A stretch of DNA of 43,513 nucleotides from Klebsiella pneumoniae (GTDB lineage Bacteria; Verrucomicrobiota; Verrucomicrobiia; Limisphaerales; SXTU01), in NCBI GenBank assembly GCA_943330855.2, contig CALQJI020000041.1, positions 1 through 43,513 of the forward strand. Reading direction: 5' to 3'. This document shows, one piece after another, positions 29,301-36,594 of the stretch; the first letter of the stretch is position 1, and the number at the start of each line of letters is the position of its first letter. The translations under genes and the position numbers were made by a program. The notes below the pieces were generated by a model. That model saw only the letters and a list, made by a program, of their open reading frames with translations, did no database searches and had not been told where the DNA came from.

Positions 29301-30127
29301 GTTCCGAGTTCAAGGTTCAAAGTTCAAAGTTGCTTTCCGACTCAGTCACGCTTGCGCTGTCCGACACCAACCCCCTCGTCCGCCGGGAAGCCGTGAAGCT
29401 TGCCGCCGCTGGGAACCCTGCCGCCGCCGTCCCGCTCTTGGAGCGCATCTTGACCTCGGAGAAAGACACCCGCCTCGTGCAAGCCGCGTTGTCCGCGCTG
29501 GGCGACATTCCTGGCATCGCCGCTGACACCGCTTTGGTCTCGCCACTGGAGCTGCTGAAGGTGGACATGTGGACAGCCGAGTTGACGCTGGAGCTGGTGG
29601 AAGCCGCCGCGAAGCGCCCTCCCGGCCCCGCTGCCGACGCGTTGAAACGCTTCACCGACTCGCGCTCGAAGAACGACCCTCTCGGTTCCTTCCGCCCCAT
29701 GCTCGCGGGCGGCGACGCTGTCGAAGGCAAGCGCCTCTTCAACGAGCACGCTGGCGCGCAGTGCCTCCGCTGCCACGCTCTTCGCGGCGCGGGCGGCATC
29801 GTCGGCCCGGACCTCGCGGGCGTCGGCAAGCGGTTCACGCGCGAGCAGTTGTTGGAGAGCATGGTCTTCCCGAACAAGACCATCGCCACCGGCTTCGAGA
29901 ACGCGACCATCGTGTTGAAAGGCGGCGCGAATCACAGCGGCTTGGTGAAGTCCGAGTCCGCCACGGAGCTGGTCTTGGATTCGCCCGAGGACGGCAAGTT
30001 GACGCTGAAAAAGAGCGACATCGAGAAGCGCATCCGTGGTTTGTCTGCAATGCCCGAGGGCGTGGACAAGCTGATGACGCGCCGCGAGCTGCGGGACCTG
30101 GTGGAGTATCTGAGTTCGCTGAAGTGA
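26357..30127 (+). CDS. Exported propeller/HEAT-repeat protein with C-terminal haem domain, repeat-invaded
   Basis: A 1,256-residue exported protein. After the signal region, a six-bladed propeller of the sorbosone-dehydrogenase type runs to about residue 460 (SVDERGRFFIAE, GLVFGPDGRLYFSLGDRG, LRNPQGLAFDALGNLFTVDN, AAFGPDGALYVSDW). HEAT-like helical repeats follow to about residue 1,110. The C-terminal domain holds one haem motif CLRCH and the tail FENATIVLKGG...ELVLDSPEDGKLTLK typical of PVC cytochromes. Three repeat elements sit in frame: the palindrome 26381-26451 codes for the signal-peptide region (RPPVAAEVRRR, LLTSAAT), heptamers at 26943-27032 code for 30 residues inside the propeller, and a 94-bp palindrome (28722-28815) plus heptamers (29301-29328) lie in the HEAT part. 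A segment at about 28015-28590 has lower G+C. Confidence 0.88.
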   Translation: MQPVMRPPVAAEVRRRISCVAKAVRLLTSAATLFCLLTLPCPAQHATNAAAEVKLKQLQVAPGLKVELVATEPLLQNPVAFSVDERGRFFIAETHRWKSAVFDITQRVPWLLDDLSCRTVADREALLRRHFPGTNYATLTNASEVIRLVEDTDGDGRADKSTILANSFNAPTAGPAAGILARKGEVWFACLPDLWRITNLDLRITPPASTGAPLVNRKSKIGNQFGVHISVSGHDLHGLVFGPDGRLYFSLGDRGFELRPGMKHPGFSAEYLRRIAPDTGAVFRCQPDGSELEVFCIGLRNPQGLAFDALGNLFTVDNDTAGPDKARLLHLVEGGDYGWRISYQHMKNFGPWVTEELWRGGAGDILPWSGEVAQGPAGLAFYPGTGLPDRYANHFFICDFPGGIWSFSLKPRGASFELAAREKFLWNLLPTHAAFGPDGALYVSDWVEGWGQPEKGRLYRVSDPAQAGNAKLAEAKRLLADGMEKRPEAELARLLAHDSMQVRLAAQFELAARTKSDRDPAVRELVQVALKSTNLYARLHAMWGMGQVAEKLELDQLSNDLIRLLPLLDDPAPAIRGHACQLFQRARFFNAGARIDRLAHTERDELVRAKAVRALAESTGMFRPNNPVVRAGDETPIDRLKGATQRALEAVGATKLADSSALAARGAHEVQFKLDSLLVDAGSATNAVLFHWGVLHLAGETFWNRHKSNKPIVGSVTNSVNRASWNFWATNASPHVRLAAIKALRRFDDPAIAQFLRDPDPRLVLEAARAINDAGIEPAYPALAALLPGSSRREEAPSSSPDARRQTPSLNQSLLTSAATEPVLRRALNAHYRLGYATNAQALAEFAVSTNASDALRAEALFLLSAWEIQPATPGNVPVKIASVDGHGSTPLVNPENWPGWFDRVCGLWRPLLPRNADAARDALRPHLLSVLRTTGTNTLLSAIAAVEKLTLTEAAPQLAALLKDTTQPAPVRVASLRTLGSSEFKVQSSKLLSDSVTLALSDTNPLVRREAVKLAAAGNPAAAVPLLERILTSEKDTRLVQAALSALGDIPGIAADTALVSPLELLKVDMWTAELTLELVEAAAKRPPGPAADALKRFTDSRSKNDPLGSFRPMLAGGDAVEGKRLFNEHAGAQCLRCHALRGAGGIVGPDLAGVGKRFTREQLLESMVFPNKTIATGFENATIVLKGGANHSGLVKSESATELVLDSPEDGKLTLKKSDIEKRIRGLSAMPEGVDKLMTRRELRDLVEYLSSLK
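26381..26451. repeat. 71-bp palindromic element inside the signal-peptide coding region
   Basis: Left arm 26381-26405 and right arm 26427-26451 are reverse complements at 24 of 25 positions, with a 21-nt loop. The arm core is GCCGCCGAGGT and it shares the family with 12809, 24408 and 28722. It lies within the first codons of the 1,256-residue protein. Confidence 0.9.
26943..27032. repeat. In-frame paired inverted heptamer arrays
   Basis: Units GAATTAC, GAATTTG, GATTTAC, GAATTAC (26943-26970) are followed by a 27-nt spacer and then CGTAAAT, CGTAAAT, CCAAAAT, CGGAAAT (26998-27025). The second array is the reverse complement of the first in type. The whole tract is 90 bp, exactly 30 codons, and A+T-rich in a G+C-rich gene. 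Confidence 0.88.
28722..28815. repeat. 94-bp palindrome with perfect 24-nt arms inside a gene
   Basis: Left arm 28722-28745 and right arm 28792-28815 are perfect reverse complements (24 of 24). The arm begins GTAGCAGCCGACGTGAGGAG. The loop contains three perfect heptamers CAGACGC (28758-28778). It interrupts the HEAT-repeat region of the 1,256-residue protein and codes for about 32 residues (GSSRREEAP...LLTSAATE) without breaking the frame. Confidence 0.92.
29301..29328. repeat. Heptamer array in the HEAT-repeat region
   Basis: Four units, GTTCCGA, GTTCAAG, GTTCAAA and GTTCAAA, run with a 7-bp period and code for EFKVQSSK in the 1,256-residue protein. No inverted partner array is seen. Confidence 0.75.
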
Positions 30128-30135
30128 CCGCCCTC

Positions 30136-30204
30136 CGTAGTCGCAGGCTTCAGCCTGCGCGTTGAAGGTGAAACGAGATTCCCAACCTAAAGGTTGCGAC
30201 TGCG
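30136..30204. repeat. Cruciform-like intergenic element with two internal hairpins
   Basis: Outer ends CGTAGTCGCA (30136-30145) and TGCGACTGCG (30195-30204) pair at 9 of 10 positions. Inside are the hairpins GCAGGCTTCAGCCTGC (30143-30158) and CAACCTAAAGGTTG (30183-30196). It lies 8 bp after the stop of the propeller/HEAT gene and may also act as its transcript end. Confidence 0.75.
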
Positions 30205-30265
30205 TGGCGGCTTCAGCAAAAAAGAAATCGCCCGCTCTTCTGCCGTTCCGCATAGTCCGAGACAC

Positions 30266-31144
30266 ATGAAGTCTATGACAGGATATGGTCGCGGCGAGTG
30301 CGCGCGGGACGGGTTCAAGGTCACGGTGGAGCTGAGTTCGGTGAACCGGAAGTCCGGTGAAATCACCCTGAATCTCCCCCGCGACTTGGAGCCGCTCGAA
30401 GCGCAGGTGCGCGACGAAATCAACAAGCGCATCTCGCGCGGCCGGCTCAACGTGCGTGTGGCTGTTCACGAGGGCGGGGACGCCGGGGCCGTTGCGCAGG
30501 TCAACACGGCGCTGGCCAAGGCGTATGCGGCGGAACTGGCCAAGCTGGCGACCGAACTCAATCTCAGCGGCGGCGTGCGCTTGTCCGATGTGCTGCGCGC
30601 GCCGGGCGTGTTGGAGGTGGACGCGGAGCAGTCGGACGCGGAATCGTTTTGGCCCGCCGTTCAGGCCGCGTTGCAGCAGGCGCTGGACGCGTTGGTGAAG
30701 ATGCGTGAGCGCGAGGGCGAGCATCTGGCGGCGGATTTGGCGGCGCGCATCGAGCTGATTCGCTCGGCGGCTACTCGCATCGGCGTGCAAGCGCCGCTGG
30801 TGCAAGTCCAGTTCCGCGCGCGGCTGCTGGAGCGCATCCGGCAGGCGGGTTTGGAAGGCATCGCGCCGGACGACGAGCGGATGTTAAAGGAAGTTGTGCT
30901 CTTCGCCGACCGCTCGGACATCACGGAGGAGCTGACGCGGCTGGAGAGTCATTTTAAACAGTTCGCCGACTGCGGGAAGGCGAAGGAGCCAGTCGGGCGC
31001 ACGCTGGACTTCCTCTCGCAGGAGATGAATCGCGAGGTCAACACCATCGGATCGAAGGCGCAGGACGCGGTCATCTCGCGCGAGGTGGTGCAGGTGAAGG
31101 CGGAGCTGGAGCGCTTCCGCGAGCAAGTCCAGAACGTGGAATGA
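30266..31144 (+). CDS. YicC/YloC family endoribonuclease
   Basis: A 292-residue cytoplasmic protein of the YicC/YloC family, whose members are RNases or regulators of RNA stability. The start MKSMTGYGRGE is the family hallmark, followed by LSSVNRKSGEITLNLPRDL (here the usual NHR/NSR reading is NRK). The C-terminal DUF1732 region is complete, ending in LDFLSQEMNREVNTIGSKA and VVQVKAELERFREQVQNVE. ATG 30266 gives the normal N terminus. It is followed by gmk, the common genomic partner, with 112 bp between, filled by a heptamer array pair. Confidence 0.93.
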   Translation: MKSMTGYGRGECARDGFKVTVELSSVNRKSGEITLNLPRDLEPLEAQVRDEINKRISRGRLNVRVAVHEGGDAGAVAQVNTALAKAYAAELAKLATELNLSGGVRLSDVLRAPGVLEVDAEQSDAESFWPAVQAALQQALDALVKMREREGEHLAADLAARIELIRSAATRIGVQAPLVQVQFRARLLERIRQAGLEGIAPDDERMLKEVVLFADRSDITEELTRLESHFKQFADCGKAKEPVGRTLDFLSQEMNREVNTIGSKAQDAVISREVVQVKAELERFREQVQNVE

Positions 31145-31161
31145 GAACGCTGAAGACATTT

Positions 31162-31249
31162 GCGAATGGCGAATGGCGAATGGCGAATGCTCGGCAGCGC
31201 GCGTCCTTGCGCACGATTCCCCATTCCCCATTCCCCATTCCCCATTCCC
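31162..31249. repeat. Paired inverted heptamer arrays between yicC and gmk
   Basis: GAATGGC is repeated three to four times (31162-31190). After a spacer of about 24 nt, five units of the opposite type follow: GATTCCC once and CATTCCC four times (31215-31249). The right array ends 7 bp before the gmk start codon, in the place where a ribosome-binding site would be. Confidence 0.9.
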
Positions 31250-31256
31250 TTCCTCG

Positions 31257-31877
31257 ATGAGCCAGAAGAAAAACACCCTCTTGATTGTCCTGTCCGCTCC
31301 GTCGGGCGGCGGGAAGACGACCTTGTGCGAGCAGATGCTGCGGAACAATCCGAACATCAGCCGCGCCGTCACCTGCACCACGCGTGCGCCGCGCGAGGGC
31401 GAGCGGGACGGCGTGGATTACTACTTCCTGACGGCAGAGGATTTTCTCAGGCGCGTGCAGGCGGGGAACTTCCTGGAGCACGCGACCGTGTATGGTAACA
31501 GCTATGGCACCTTGAAGTCCGAGGTGCTGGGCAAGCTGCGCGCGGGCAAGGACGTGCTCCTCGCCGTGGACGTGCAAGGGGCCGCCGCCATCCGTGCACA
31601 GGCGGAGCACGAGGCCGAGTTGGCGCGCGCGCTGGTAGAAGTCTTCCTCACGCCGGAGTCGCTAGCGGTGCTGGAGAAGCGGCTCAAGCAGCGCGGCAAA
31701 GACGCGCCCGATGCCATCAAGAAACGGTTGGCGGTGGCGCGGCAGGAGATTGGCCAGTGGAAGCATTTTGATTACCTGCTCATCAGCACGACCATCCCGG
31801 AGGACGTGCGCCGGATGCAGGCGATTTACGACGCGGAGCAGATGCGGCAGGCGCGGTCCACGGCTCCTGAGGTATGA
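31257..31877 (+). CDS. gmk: Guanylate kinase
   Basis: A 206-residue kinase turning GMP to GDP. The P-loop is SAPSGGGKTTL (residues 13-23). The GMP-binding region has TTRAPREGERDGVDYYF and the conserved FLEHATVYGNSYGT. VDVQGAAAIR and the lid/adenine region (RLKQRGKDAPDAIKKRL) are complete. I chose ATG 31257; the frame is open upstream through the heptamer array, but residues such as PFPIPHSPFP would be repeat-derived. The stop overlaps the coaC start by 4 bp (ATGA). There is no rpoZ between gmk and coaC, unlike in many bacteria. Confidence 0.95.
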   Translation: MSQKKNTLLIVLSAPSGGGKTTLCEQMLRNNPNISRAVTCTTRAPREGERDGVDYYFLTAEDFLRRVQAGNFLEHATVYGNSYGTLKSEVLGKLRAGKDVLLAVDVQGAAAIRAQAEHEAELARALVEVFLTPESLAVLEKRLKQRGKDAPDAIKKRLAVARQEIGQWKHFDYLLISTTIPEDVRRMQAIYDAEQMRQARSTAPEV

Positions 31878-32455
31878 GCCAGCCAGCCCAGCCCAAGCGC
31901 GGCGCGGCCCCGACTGGACGTAACGTCGTCCTCGGCGTCACTGGCTCCATCGCGGCTTACAAGGCCGCGGAATTGTGCAGCCAGCTCGTGAAGGCCGGCT
32001 GCGACGTGCGCGTAGTGATGACCGCCGATGCGCAGAAGTTTATTACTCCCCTGCCCTTCAAGACCTTGTCCCGCCACGCGGTGGTGACGGACTTGTATGA
32101 CGAGGAGGAAGGCTGGCAACCCACGCACATCCGGCTGGCGGACGAGGCGGACCTGTTGCTCATTGCGCCCGCCACGGCGAATTGCCTGGCGAAGCTGGCG
32201 CATGGCAACGCCGATGACGCCTTGACGTGCATCGCGCTGGCCTTGAACCCGAAGGCGAAGCTACTCCTCGCGCCCGCGATGAACGGCAAGATGTGGTTGC
32301 ACCCGGCGACGCAGGCCAACGTCCGCACGCTTCAGCAGCGCGGCGCGAGCTTCATCGGGCCGGAGGAAGGGATGCTTTCCTGCGGCTATGAAGGACTGGG
32401 GCGGTTGTGGGATGTGAGCGGCATCGTGGCGGAGGCGTTGCAGCGTTTGAAATAA
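31874..32455 (+). CDS. Phosphopantothenoylcysteine decarboxylase (CoaC) flavoprotein, stand-alone
   Basis: A 193-residue flavoprotein of the HFCD family, corresponding to the N-terminal half of CoaBC. It decarboxylates phosphopantothenoylcysteine in coenzyme A synthesis. FMN contacts are in GVTGSIAAYKAAEL (residues 21-34), the catalytic histidine is H85 in PTHIRLADEAD, and the substrate clamp is PAMNGKMW (residues 134-141). The cysteine-containing flap is near SCGYEGLG. The CoaB (synthetase) domain is absent here and must be encoded elsewhere. It overlaps gmk by 4 bp and precedes the kinase gene by 4 bp, so it is translationally coupled. Confidence 0.88.
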   Translation: MSQPAQPKRGAAPTGRNVVLGVTGSIAAYKAAELCSQLVKAGCDVRVVMTADAQKFITPLPFKTLSRHAVVTDLYDEEEGWQPTHIRLADEADLLLIAPATANCLAKLAHGNADDALTCIALALNPKAKLLLAPAMNGKMWLHPATQANVRTLQQRGASFIGPEEGMLSCGYEGLGRLWDVSGIVAEALQRLK

Positions 32456-32459
32456 GGCC

Positions 32460-34004
32460 ATGCCGTCCCAGCGCTCCCCCACGGCGAAGGTGCTCGCGAG
32501 CCTGTTCAAGGCCCCCGGCGTCTCGCCGGCGCAGCAGGCCGACCGCCTCCGCTTCATGGAGCGCGACGTGTGCCTGACCATCAAGGTCATCGTCCTCAGT
32601 GGCTTGGCTTACCTGCTCCTCTCCGACTGGTTTGAGGGCGTGCGCATGCTTGGGGACACCAACATCGAGACCGTCCGCAATGCGTTCCGCTGGTATCTCG
32701 CGGCCAACATCGTCCTCGGAGCCATCGTGCTGGCGATGGACTTCCTTCCGTTGGTGTGGGTGAAGTGGGCGGTGTTCGCCATCAACATCGTGGACGGCGC
32801 GTTTGTGTCGCTGCTCGTCGTCGTCACCGGCGGTCTGGAGAGCACGCTCTACTGGGTGTTCCTCGTGCTGGTTCTCCGCATCTCCGTGAGCATCACCGGC
32901 GTGCGGTTGCAAATCACCGTCAACCTCCTACTCATCTTGAGCTACCTCTTCGCCGGGCTGCTGGACCTCACGCTTCGCGAGTTGAATTGGGATGAGGAAG
33001 CTCCCTTGTCAGACCAAGCCGCCGCGCTACTGCCGGGGGCCGCGGCTACGGTGCGCACGAGCACCCCAATCCCTGCGGCGGAGGCGACTGGGGCCAAGCG
33101 CCAGCGTCCCCCGAGACCCGACACCGGCGACCAGCAGTTGGAAGTCGGCCAAGCCCTACTCCTCGCCATCACCGGCTTGTCCGACCGCAACGCGTTGCAA
33201 CTCCTCTTCAGCCGCGTCGCGCTGCTGCTGCTGCTCGCCGTTTCCTGCTACGGCATCAACGTCCTGGCCGATCAGCAGCTCCAGGCGCAGGAGGAGGCGC
33301 GCGAGTTCAACACCCGGCAGGAGCAATTGCGCTCCACGGGCCGGCTGGCGGCGGAGATTGCGCACCAGTTAAAGAACCCGCTGGCCATCATCAACAACGC
33401 CGCCTTCAGCCTCCAGAAATCGCTCGGCGACGCCAAGCCCACCGCGCTCCTGCAACTCGAGATGATTCGCGAGGAGGTCACCCGCTCCGACCGCATCCTC
33501 ACCGAGTTGATGGGCTACGCGCAGTTGGCCGAAGGCCGCGTGGAGCGACTCGACGTGCGGGAGGTAGTGGACCTTGCCGTCCAACGCGCCTTCCCCCCGG
33601 CGCTCCAATCCGCCGCGCGCATTCAGGTCACTTGCGCCGACGATCTACCGCCCTTGCTGATGCAGCGCGCGCATCTCCGCGAAGCCTTGGTGAACCTGCT
33701 CACTAACGCCCGCGAAGTTATCCCGAGGGACGGCACCATCACCATCGCCGCGCAGCTCGATGAGCGCGGCGCGGTGCGCATCGCCGTCACGGACAACGGC
33801 CCCGGCATCCCGGATTACCAGCGCGAACAAATCTTCGAGCCTTACTTCTCCACCAAGGAAAAGGGCACCGGCCTCGGCCTCGCCATTGTGCGGCACAACA
33901 CGGAAATCTACGGCGGCAAGGCGACGGTGGAATCCACGCTTGGAAAGGGCACCACCTTCATCCTAACGTTCCCGGCGAAAACAACCATGACCGCCGTCGC
34001 ATGA
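32460..34004 (+). CDS. Membrane histidine kinase
   Basis: A 514-residue sensor kinase. Five hydrophobic segments lie between residues 40 and 175 and one at about 247-270. The soluble loop around residues 176-230 is rich in A, P and T. The phosphorylated histidine is H302 in AEIAHQLKNPLAIINN. The catalytic domain has the N box LREALVNLLTNAREV, the G1 box DNGPGIP and the G2 box KGTGLGLAIV. The sensed signal is unknown, with no periplasmic sensor domain of note. The stop overlaps the start of the NtrC-type regulator by 4 bp, so the two form a two-component pair. Hybrid features are absent. Confidence 0.9.
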   Translation: MPSQRSPTAKVLASLFKAPGVSPAQQADRLRFMERDVCLTIKVIVLSGLAYLLLSDWFEGVRMLGDTNIETVRNAFRWYLAANIVLGAIVLAMDFLPLVWVKWAVFAINIVDGAFVSLLVVVTGGLESTLYWVFLVLVLRISVSITGVRLQITVNLLLILSYLFAGLLDLTLRELNWDEEAPLSDQAAALLPGAAATVRTSTPIPAAEATGAKRQRPPRPDTGDQQLEVGQALLLAITGLSDRNALQLLFSRVALLLLLAVSCYGINVLADQQLQAQEEAREFNTRQEQLRSTGRLAAEIAHQLKNPLAIINNAAFSLQKSLGDAKPTALLQLEMIREEVTRSDRILTELMGYAQLAEGRVERLDVREVVDLAVQRAFPPALQSAARIQVTCADDLPPLLMQRAHLREALVNLLTNAREVIPRDGTITIAAQLDERGAVRIAVTDNGPGIPDYQREQIFEPYFSTKEKGTGLGLAIVRHNTEIYGGKATVESTLGKGTTFILTFPAKTTMTAVA

Positions 34005-35416
34005 GCCAGCCCCTCCCGCCCATCCTGCTCGTGGACGACGAGAAGAACATGCGGCTCTCCCTCGGCGCACTCATCACCGACGAGGGTTACACGGTGGAGG
34101 CCGTGGAAAGCGCCGAGCAAGCCGAGCAGCTCTTGGCCAAGCGCGAATTCCTGATGCTCATCACGGACGCGCATCTCGGCGGCATCAGCGGTTACGAGCT
34201 CCTCGGGCGCGTGAAGAAGCGCCACCCCGAGCTGCCCATGCTGATGATTACCGCCTACGCCACGCCCAAGCTGGCGGCGGAAGCCATCAAGGCGGGCGCG
34301 AGCGATTACCTCCCCAAGCCCTTCGCCCCCGAGGAGCTCCTCCTCCACATCCAGCGCTGCGCCGAGCGCCACCGCCTGCTCTCCGAGAACGCCGCGCTCC
34401 GCGAGGAAGTCACCAGCGGCTACCGGCTCGAAAGCATCATCGGCGAGTCGCAAAACATGCGGGAGCTGCGCGACCTCATCAAACAAATCGCCCCCAGCAA
34501 CGCCGCCGTCCTCATCCTCGGCGAGAGCGGCACGGGCAAGGAACTCATCGCCGGCGCGCTCCACAGCCTCAGCCGGCGCGCGAAGAAGAACTACATCCGC
34601 ATCAACTGCGCCGCGATTCCCGAGACCCTTCTGGAGAGCGAGCTGTTCGGCCACGAGAAAGGCGCCTTCACCGGGGCCCTCAAGCAGAAGCTCGGGCGCG
34701 TCGAGGAAGCCGACGGCGGCACCATCTTCCTCGACGAAATTGGCGACATGAGCCGCTCGCTCCAGGCCAAGCTCCTGCGTTTTCTGGAAGACGGCTCCTT
34801 CTCCCGCGTCGGCGGCAACGAGGAACTCAAGGTCAACGTCCGCCTCCTCGCCGCCACCAACCGCGACATCATCCAGGCCATCCGCGAGAACCAGTTCCGC
34901 GAAGACCTCTACCACCGCCTGAACGTCGTGCAGTTCCGCCCGCCGCCCTTGCGCGAGCGCGGCCAAGACGTGTGCCTGCTGGCCGAGCATTTCCTGAAAC
35001 ACTTCTGCGGCTCGCTCGGCAAGCCCGTGATGACCCTCGTCAAGCCCGCCGCCGCCAAGCTCCTGGCCCACCACTGGCCTGGCAACGTCCGCGAGCTGCG
35101 CAACGTCCTCGAACGCGCCGTCATCCTCGCGCCCGGCCCGCAGGTGCAGCCGCAGCACCTGCCCGACTTCGAGCACGAGACCAAGCTCCGCAAGAGCGAC
35201 GCCCCGGCCGCGCCCATCCCCGACTCGCTCGACGAGGCGCTGGCGCACTTCGAGAAGCAGCTCATCCTCGCCGCGCTGGAGCGCAATCATTTCAGCATCA
35301 ACAAGACTGCCGAGCGCCTCAAAGTCACCCGCCACTCTCTCCGCTACCGAATGCTCCGGCTCAATGTCACCACCGGGACCAACCCCGACGGTGACCCCGA
35401 CATGATGGAGAAGTGA
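34001..35416 (+). CDS. NtrC-type sigma-54-dependent response regulator
   Basis: A 471-residue regulator partnered with the preceding kinase. The receiver domain (1-120) has VDDEKN and the phosphoacceptor D56 (LITDAHLGG). The AAA+ domain (about 145-380) carries Walker A GESGTGKE, the sigma-54 contact loop GAFTGA, Walker B GTIFLDEIGD, and the arginine finger region. The C-terminal Fis-type helix-turn-helix is NKTAERLKVTRHSLRYRM. It should activate sigma-54 promoters when phosphorylated. I see no clear -24/-12 promoter in the window that I would assign as its target. Confidence 0.95.
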   Translation: MSQPLPPILLVDDEKNMRLSLGALITDEGYTVEAVESAEQAEQLLAKREFLMLITDAHLGGISGYELLGRVKKRHPELPMLMITAYATPKLAAEAIKAGASDYLPKPFAPEELLLHIQRCAERHRLLSENAALREEVTSGYRLESIIGESQNMRELRDLIKQIAPSNAAVLILGESGTGKELIAGALHSLSRRAKKNYIRINCAAIPETLLESELFGHEKGAFTGALKQKLGRVEEADGGTIFLDEIGDMSRSLQAKLLRFLEDGSFSRVGGNEELKVNVRLLAATNRDIIQAIRENQFREDLYHRLNVVQFRPPPLRERGQDVCLLAEHFLKHFCGSLGKPVMTLVKPAAAKLLAHHWPGNVRELRNVLERAVILAPGPQVQPQHLPDFEHETKLRKSDAPAAPIPDSLDEALAHFEKQLILAALERNHFSINKTAERLKVTRHSLRYRMLRLNVTTGTNPDGDPDMMEK

Positions 35417-35420
35417 CCGC

Positions 35421-35675
35421 ATGGCCGAGGCTTCCCCCATCCTGTTCGCCGCCGAATCGTTGCCGCTGGAACTCCCGGTGCCGGGAGCCATCCGGTCCAC
35501 CGGTGGCCTCAACGCTGAACTCCTGCCCATCCTCGCCGCCGCGTTGTTGGTCGTGACCCCGCTGGCCTTCTTGCTGGCCTTCTCCCGCCGTCGCAAGCGC
35601 AAGCGCAAGACCCACCGCCCGCGTAACCCGACACTCGCCGAAACCGGCGGCCTCCCGCCGCCCCGGCAGACATGA
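35421..35675 (+). CDS. Small membrane protein of unknown function
   Basis: An 84-residue protein. A hydrophobic segment of about 20 residues (PILAAALLVVTPLAFLLAF) is followed by a strongly basic cytoplasmic tail (SRRRKRKRKTHRPRNP). It starts 4 bp after the regulator's stop and so is probably co-transcribed. I do not recognise a family; it could be a single-pass regulator or an interaction partner. The frame is open and without a shadow gene on the other strand that looks real, but the evidence for translation is only position and composition. Confidence 0.55.
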   Translation: MAEASPILFAAESLPLELPVPGAIRSTGGLNAELLPILAAALLVVTPLAFLLAFSRRRKRKRKTHRPRNPTLAETGGLPPPRQT

Positions 35676-35700
35676 AAACCTTCCGCACCCAGCCGAACGC

Positions 35701-35721
35701 GATTCCGCATTCCGCATTCCG
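35701..35721. repeat. Heptamer array touching the squalene-synthase start codon
   Basis: GATTCCG followed by two copies of CATTCCG occupies 35701-35721 and ends directly before ATG 35722. It replaces the ribosome-binding region of that gene. No inverted partner is seen nearby. Confidence 0.8.
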
Positions 35722-36594
35722 ATGACTCCCCCCGTTAGCCAGCAAATCACTCAGCGCAGCGCGTCGAACCTCGCGCTCGCCTTCGTCATGCTGCCGAAGG
35801 CCAAGCGCGACGCCATGAGCGCGCTCTACGCCTTCTGCCGCGAGGTGGACGACGTGGCCGACGAGGAAACCGTCCCGCTGGAACAACGGCGCACGCAACT
35901 CACCGCGTGGCGCACCGACATCCGCGCCGCCTGCGCCGGCGGCCAGCCGCAGTTCCCCGTCAACCGCGAGCTCCAGCCCTACATCGTCGCCCACCGGCTG
36001 CCCTTTGCCCTCTTCAACGAGCTCATCCGCGGCGTCGAGATGGACCTCGATGTGACCCGCTACGAGACTTGGGAACAGCTTGAGCAATACTGCTACCGCG
36101 TCGCCTCGGTCGTCGGGCTGTTGAGCATTGAAATCTTCGGCCACACCAGCCCCGCCTGCCGCGACTACGCCATCCACCTCGGCCAAGCGCTCCAGCTCAC
36201 CAACATCCTCCGCGACGTGGGCAACGACGCCGCGCGCGGCCGCATCTACCTCCCGCTTGCGGAACTGAAGCGCCACCAAGTCACCGAAGCGGAAATCCTC
36301 AGCGGCGAGTTCAGCCCCCGCTTCCGCAAGCTGGCCCAAACCACCGCCAGCCGCGCGCGCCATCACTACGCCCGCGCCCGCGCCACCCTGCCGCCCGAAG
36401 ACCGCAAAGCCATGGTCGCCGCCGAGCTGATGGGCGCGGTCTATTGGCGGCTCCTGCGCAAACTGGAGCAACACGACTTCCCCGTGCTCGCAGCGACGCC
36501 CACCAAGCTCCACAAGTTGCAAAAGCTCGCCCTGATTTTGCGCACTTGGTATCGCTCTGCCACGGGCGCACTCGCGCCCAACTATGGCGTCTGA
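35722..36594 (+). CDS. Squalene/phytoene synthase family protein (HpnD-like)
   Basis: A 290-residue trans-isoprenyl diphosphate synthase that condenses two prenyl diphosphates (the presqualene or phytoene type). Both Mg2+-binding aspartate motifs are present: EVDDVADE (D43, D44, D47) and NILRDVGND (residues 161-169). YAFCREVDD and QLTNILRD are typical. The YdjC/HpnK-like gene overlaps its 3' end by 11 bp, which supports the hopanoid type (HpnD) over a carotenoid role, but no other hpn or crt gene is in the window. The start ATG 35722 has no ribosome-binding site because a heptamer array precedes it. Confidence 0.88.
   Translation: MTPPVSQQITQRSASNLALAFVMLPKAKRDAMSALYAFCREVDDVADEETVPLEQRRTQLTAWRTDIRAACAGGQPQFPVNRELQPYIVAHRLPFALFNELIRGVEMDLDVTRYETWEQLEQYCYRVASVVGLLSIEIFGHTSPACRDYAIHLGQALQLTNILRDVGNDAARGRIYLPLAELKRHQVTEAEILSGEFSPRFRKLAQTTASRARHHYARARATLPPEDRKAMVAAELMGAVYWRLLRKLEQHDFPVLAATPTKLHKLQKLALILRTWYRSATGALAPNYGV

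Noticed and set aside
29342..30805. Minus-strand frame of 487 codons over the end of the propeller/HEAT gene and yicC
   Set aside because: It spans two genes that have clear families on the plus strand, and it carries no motif.
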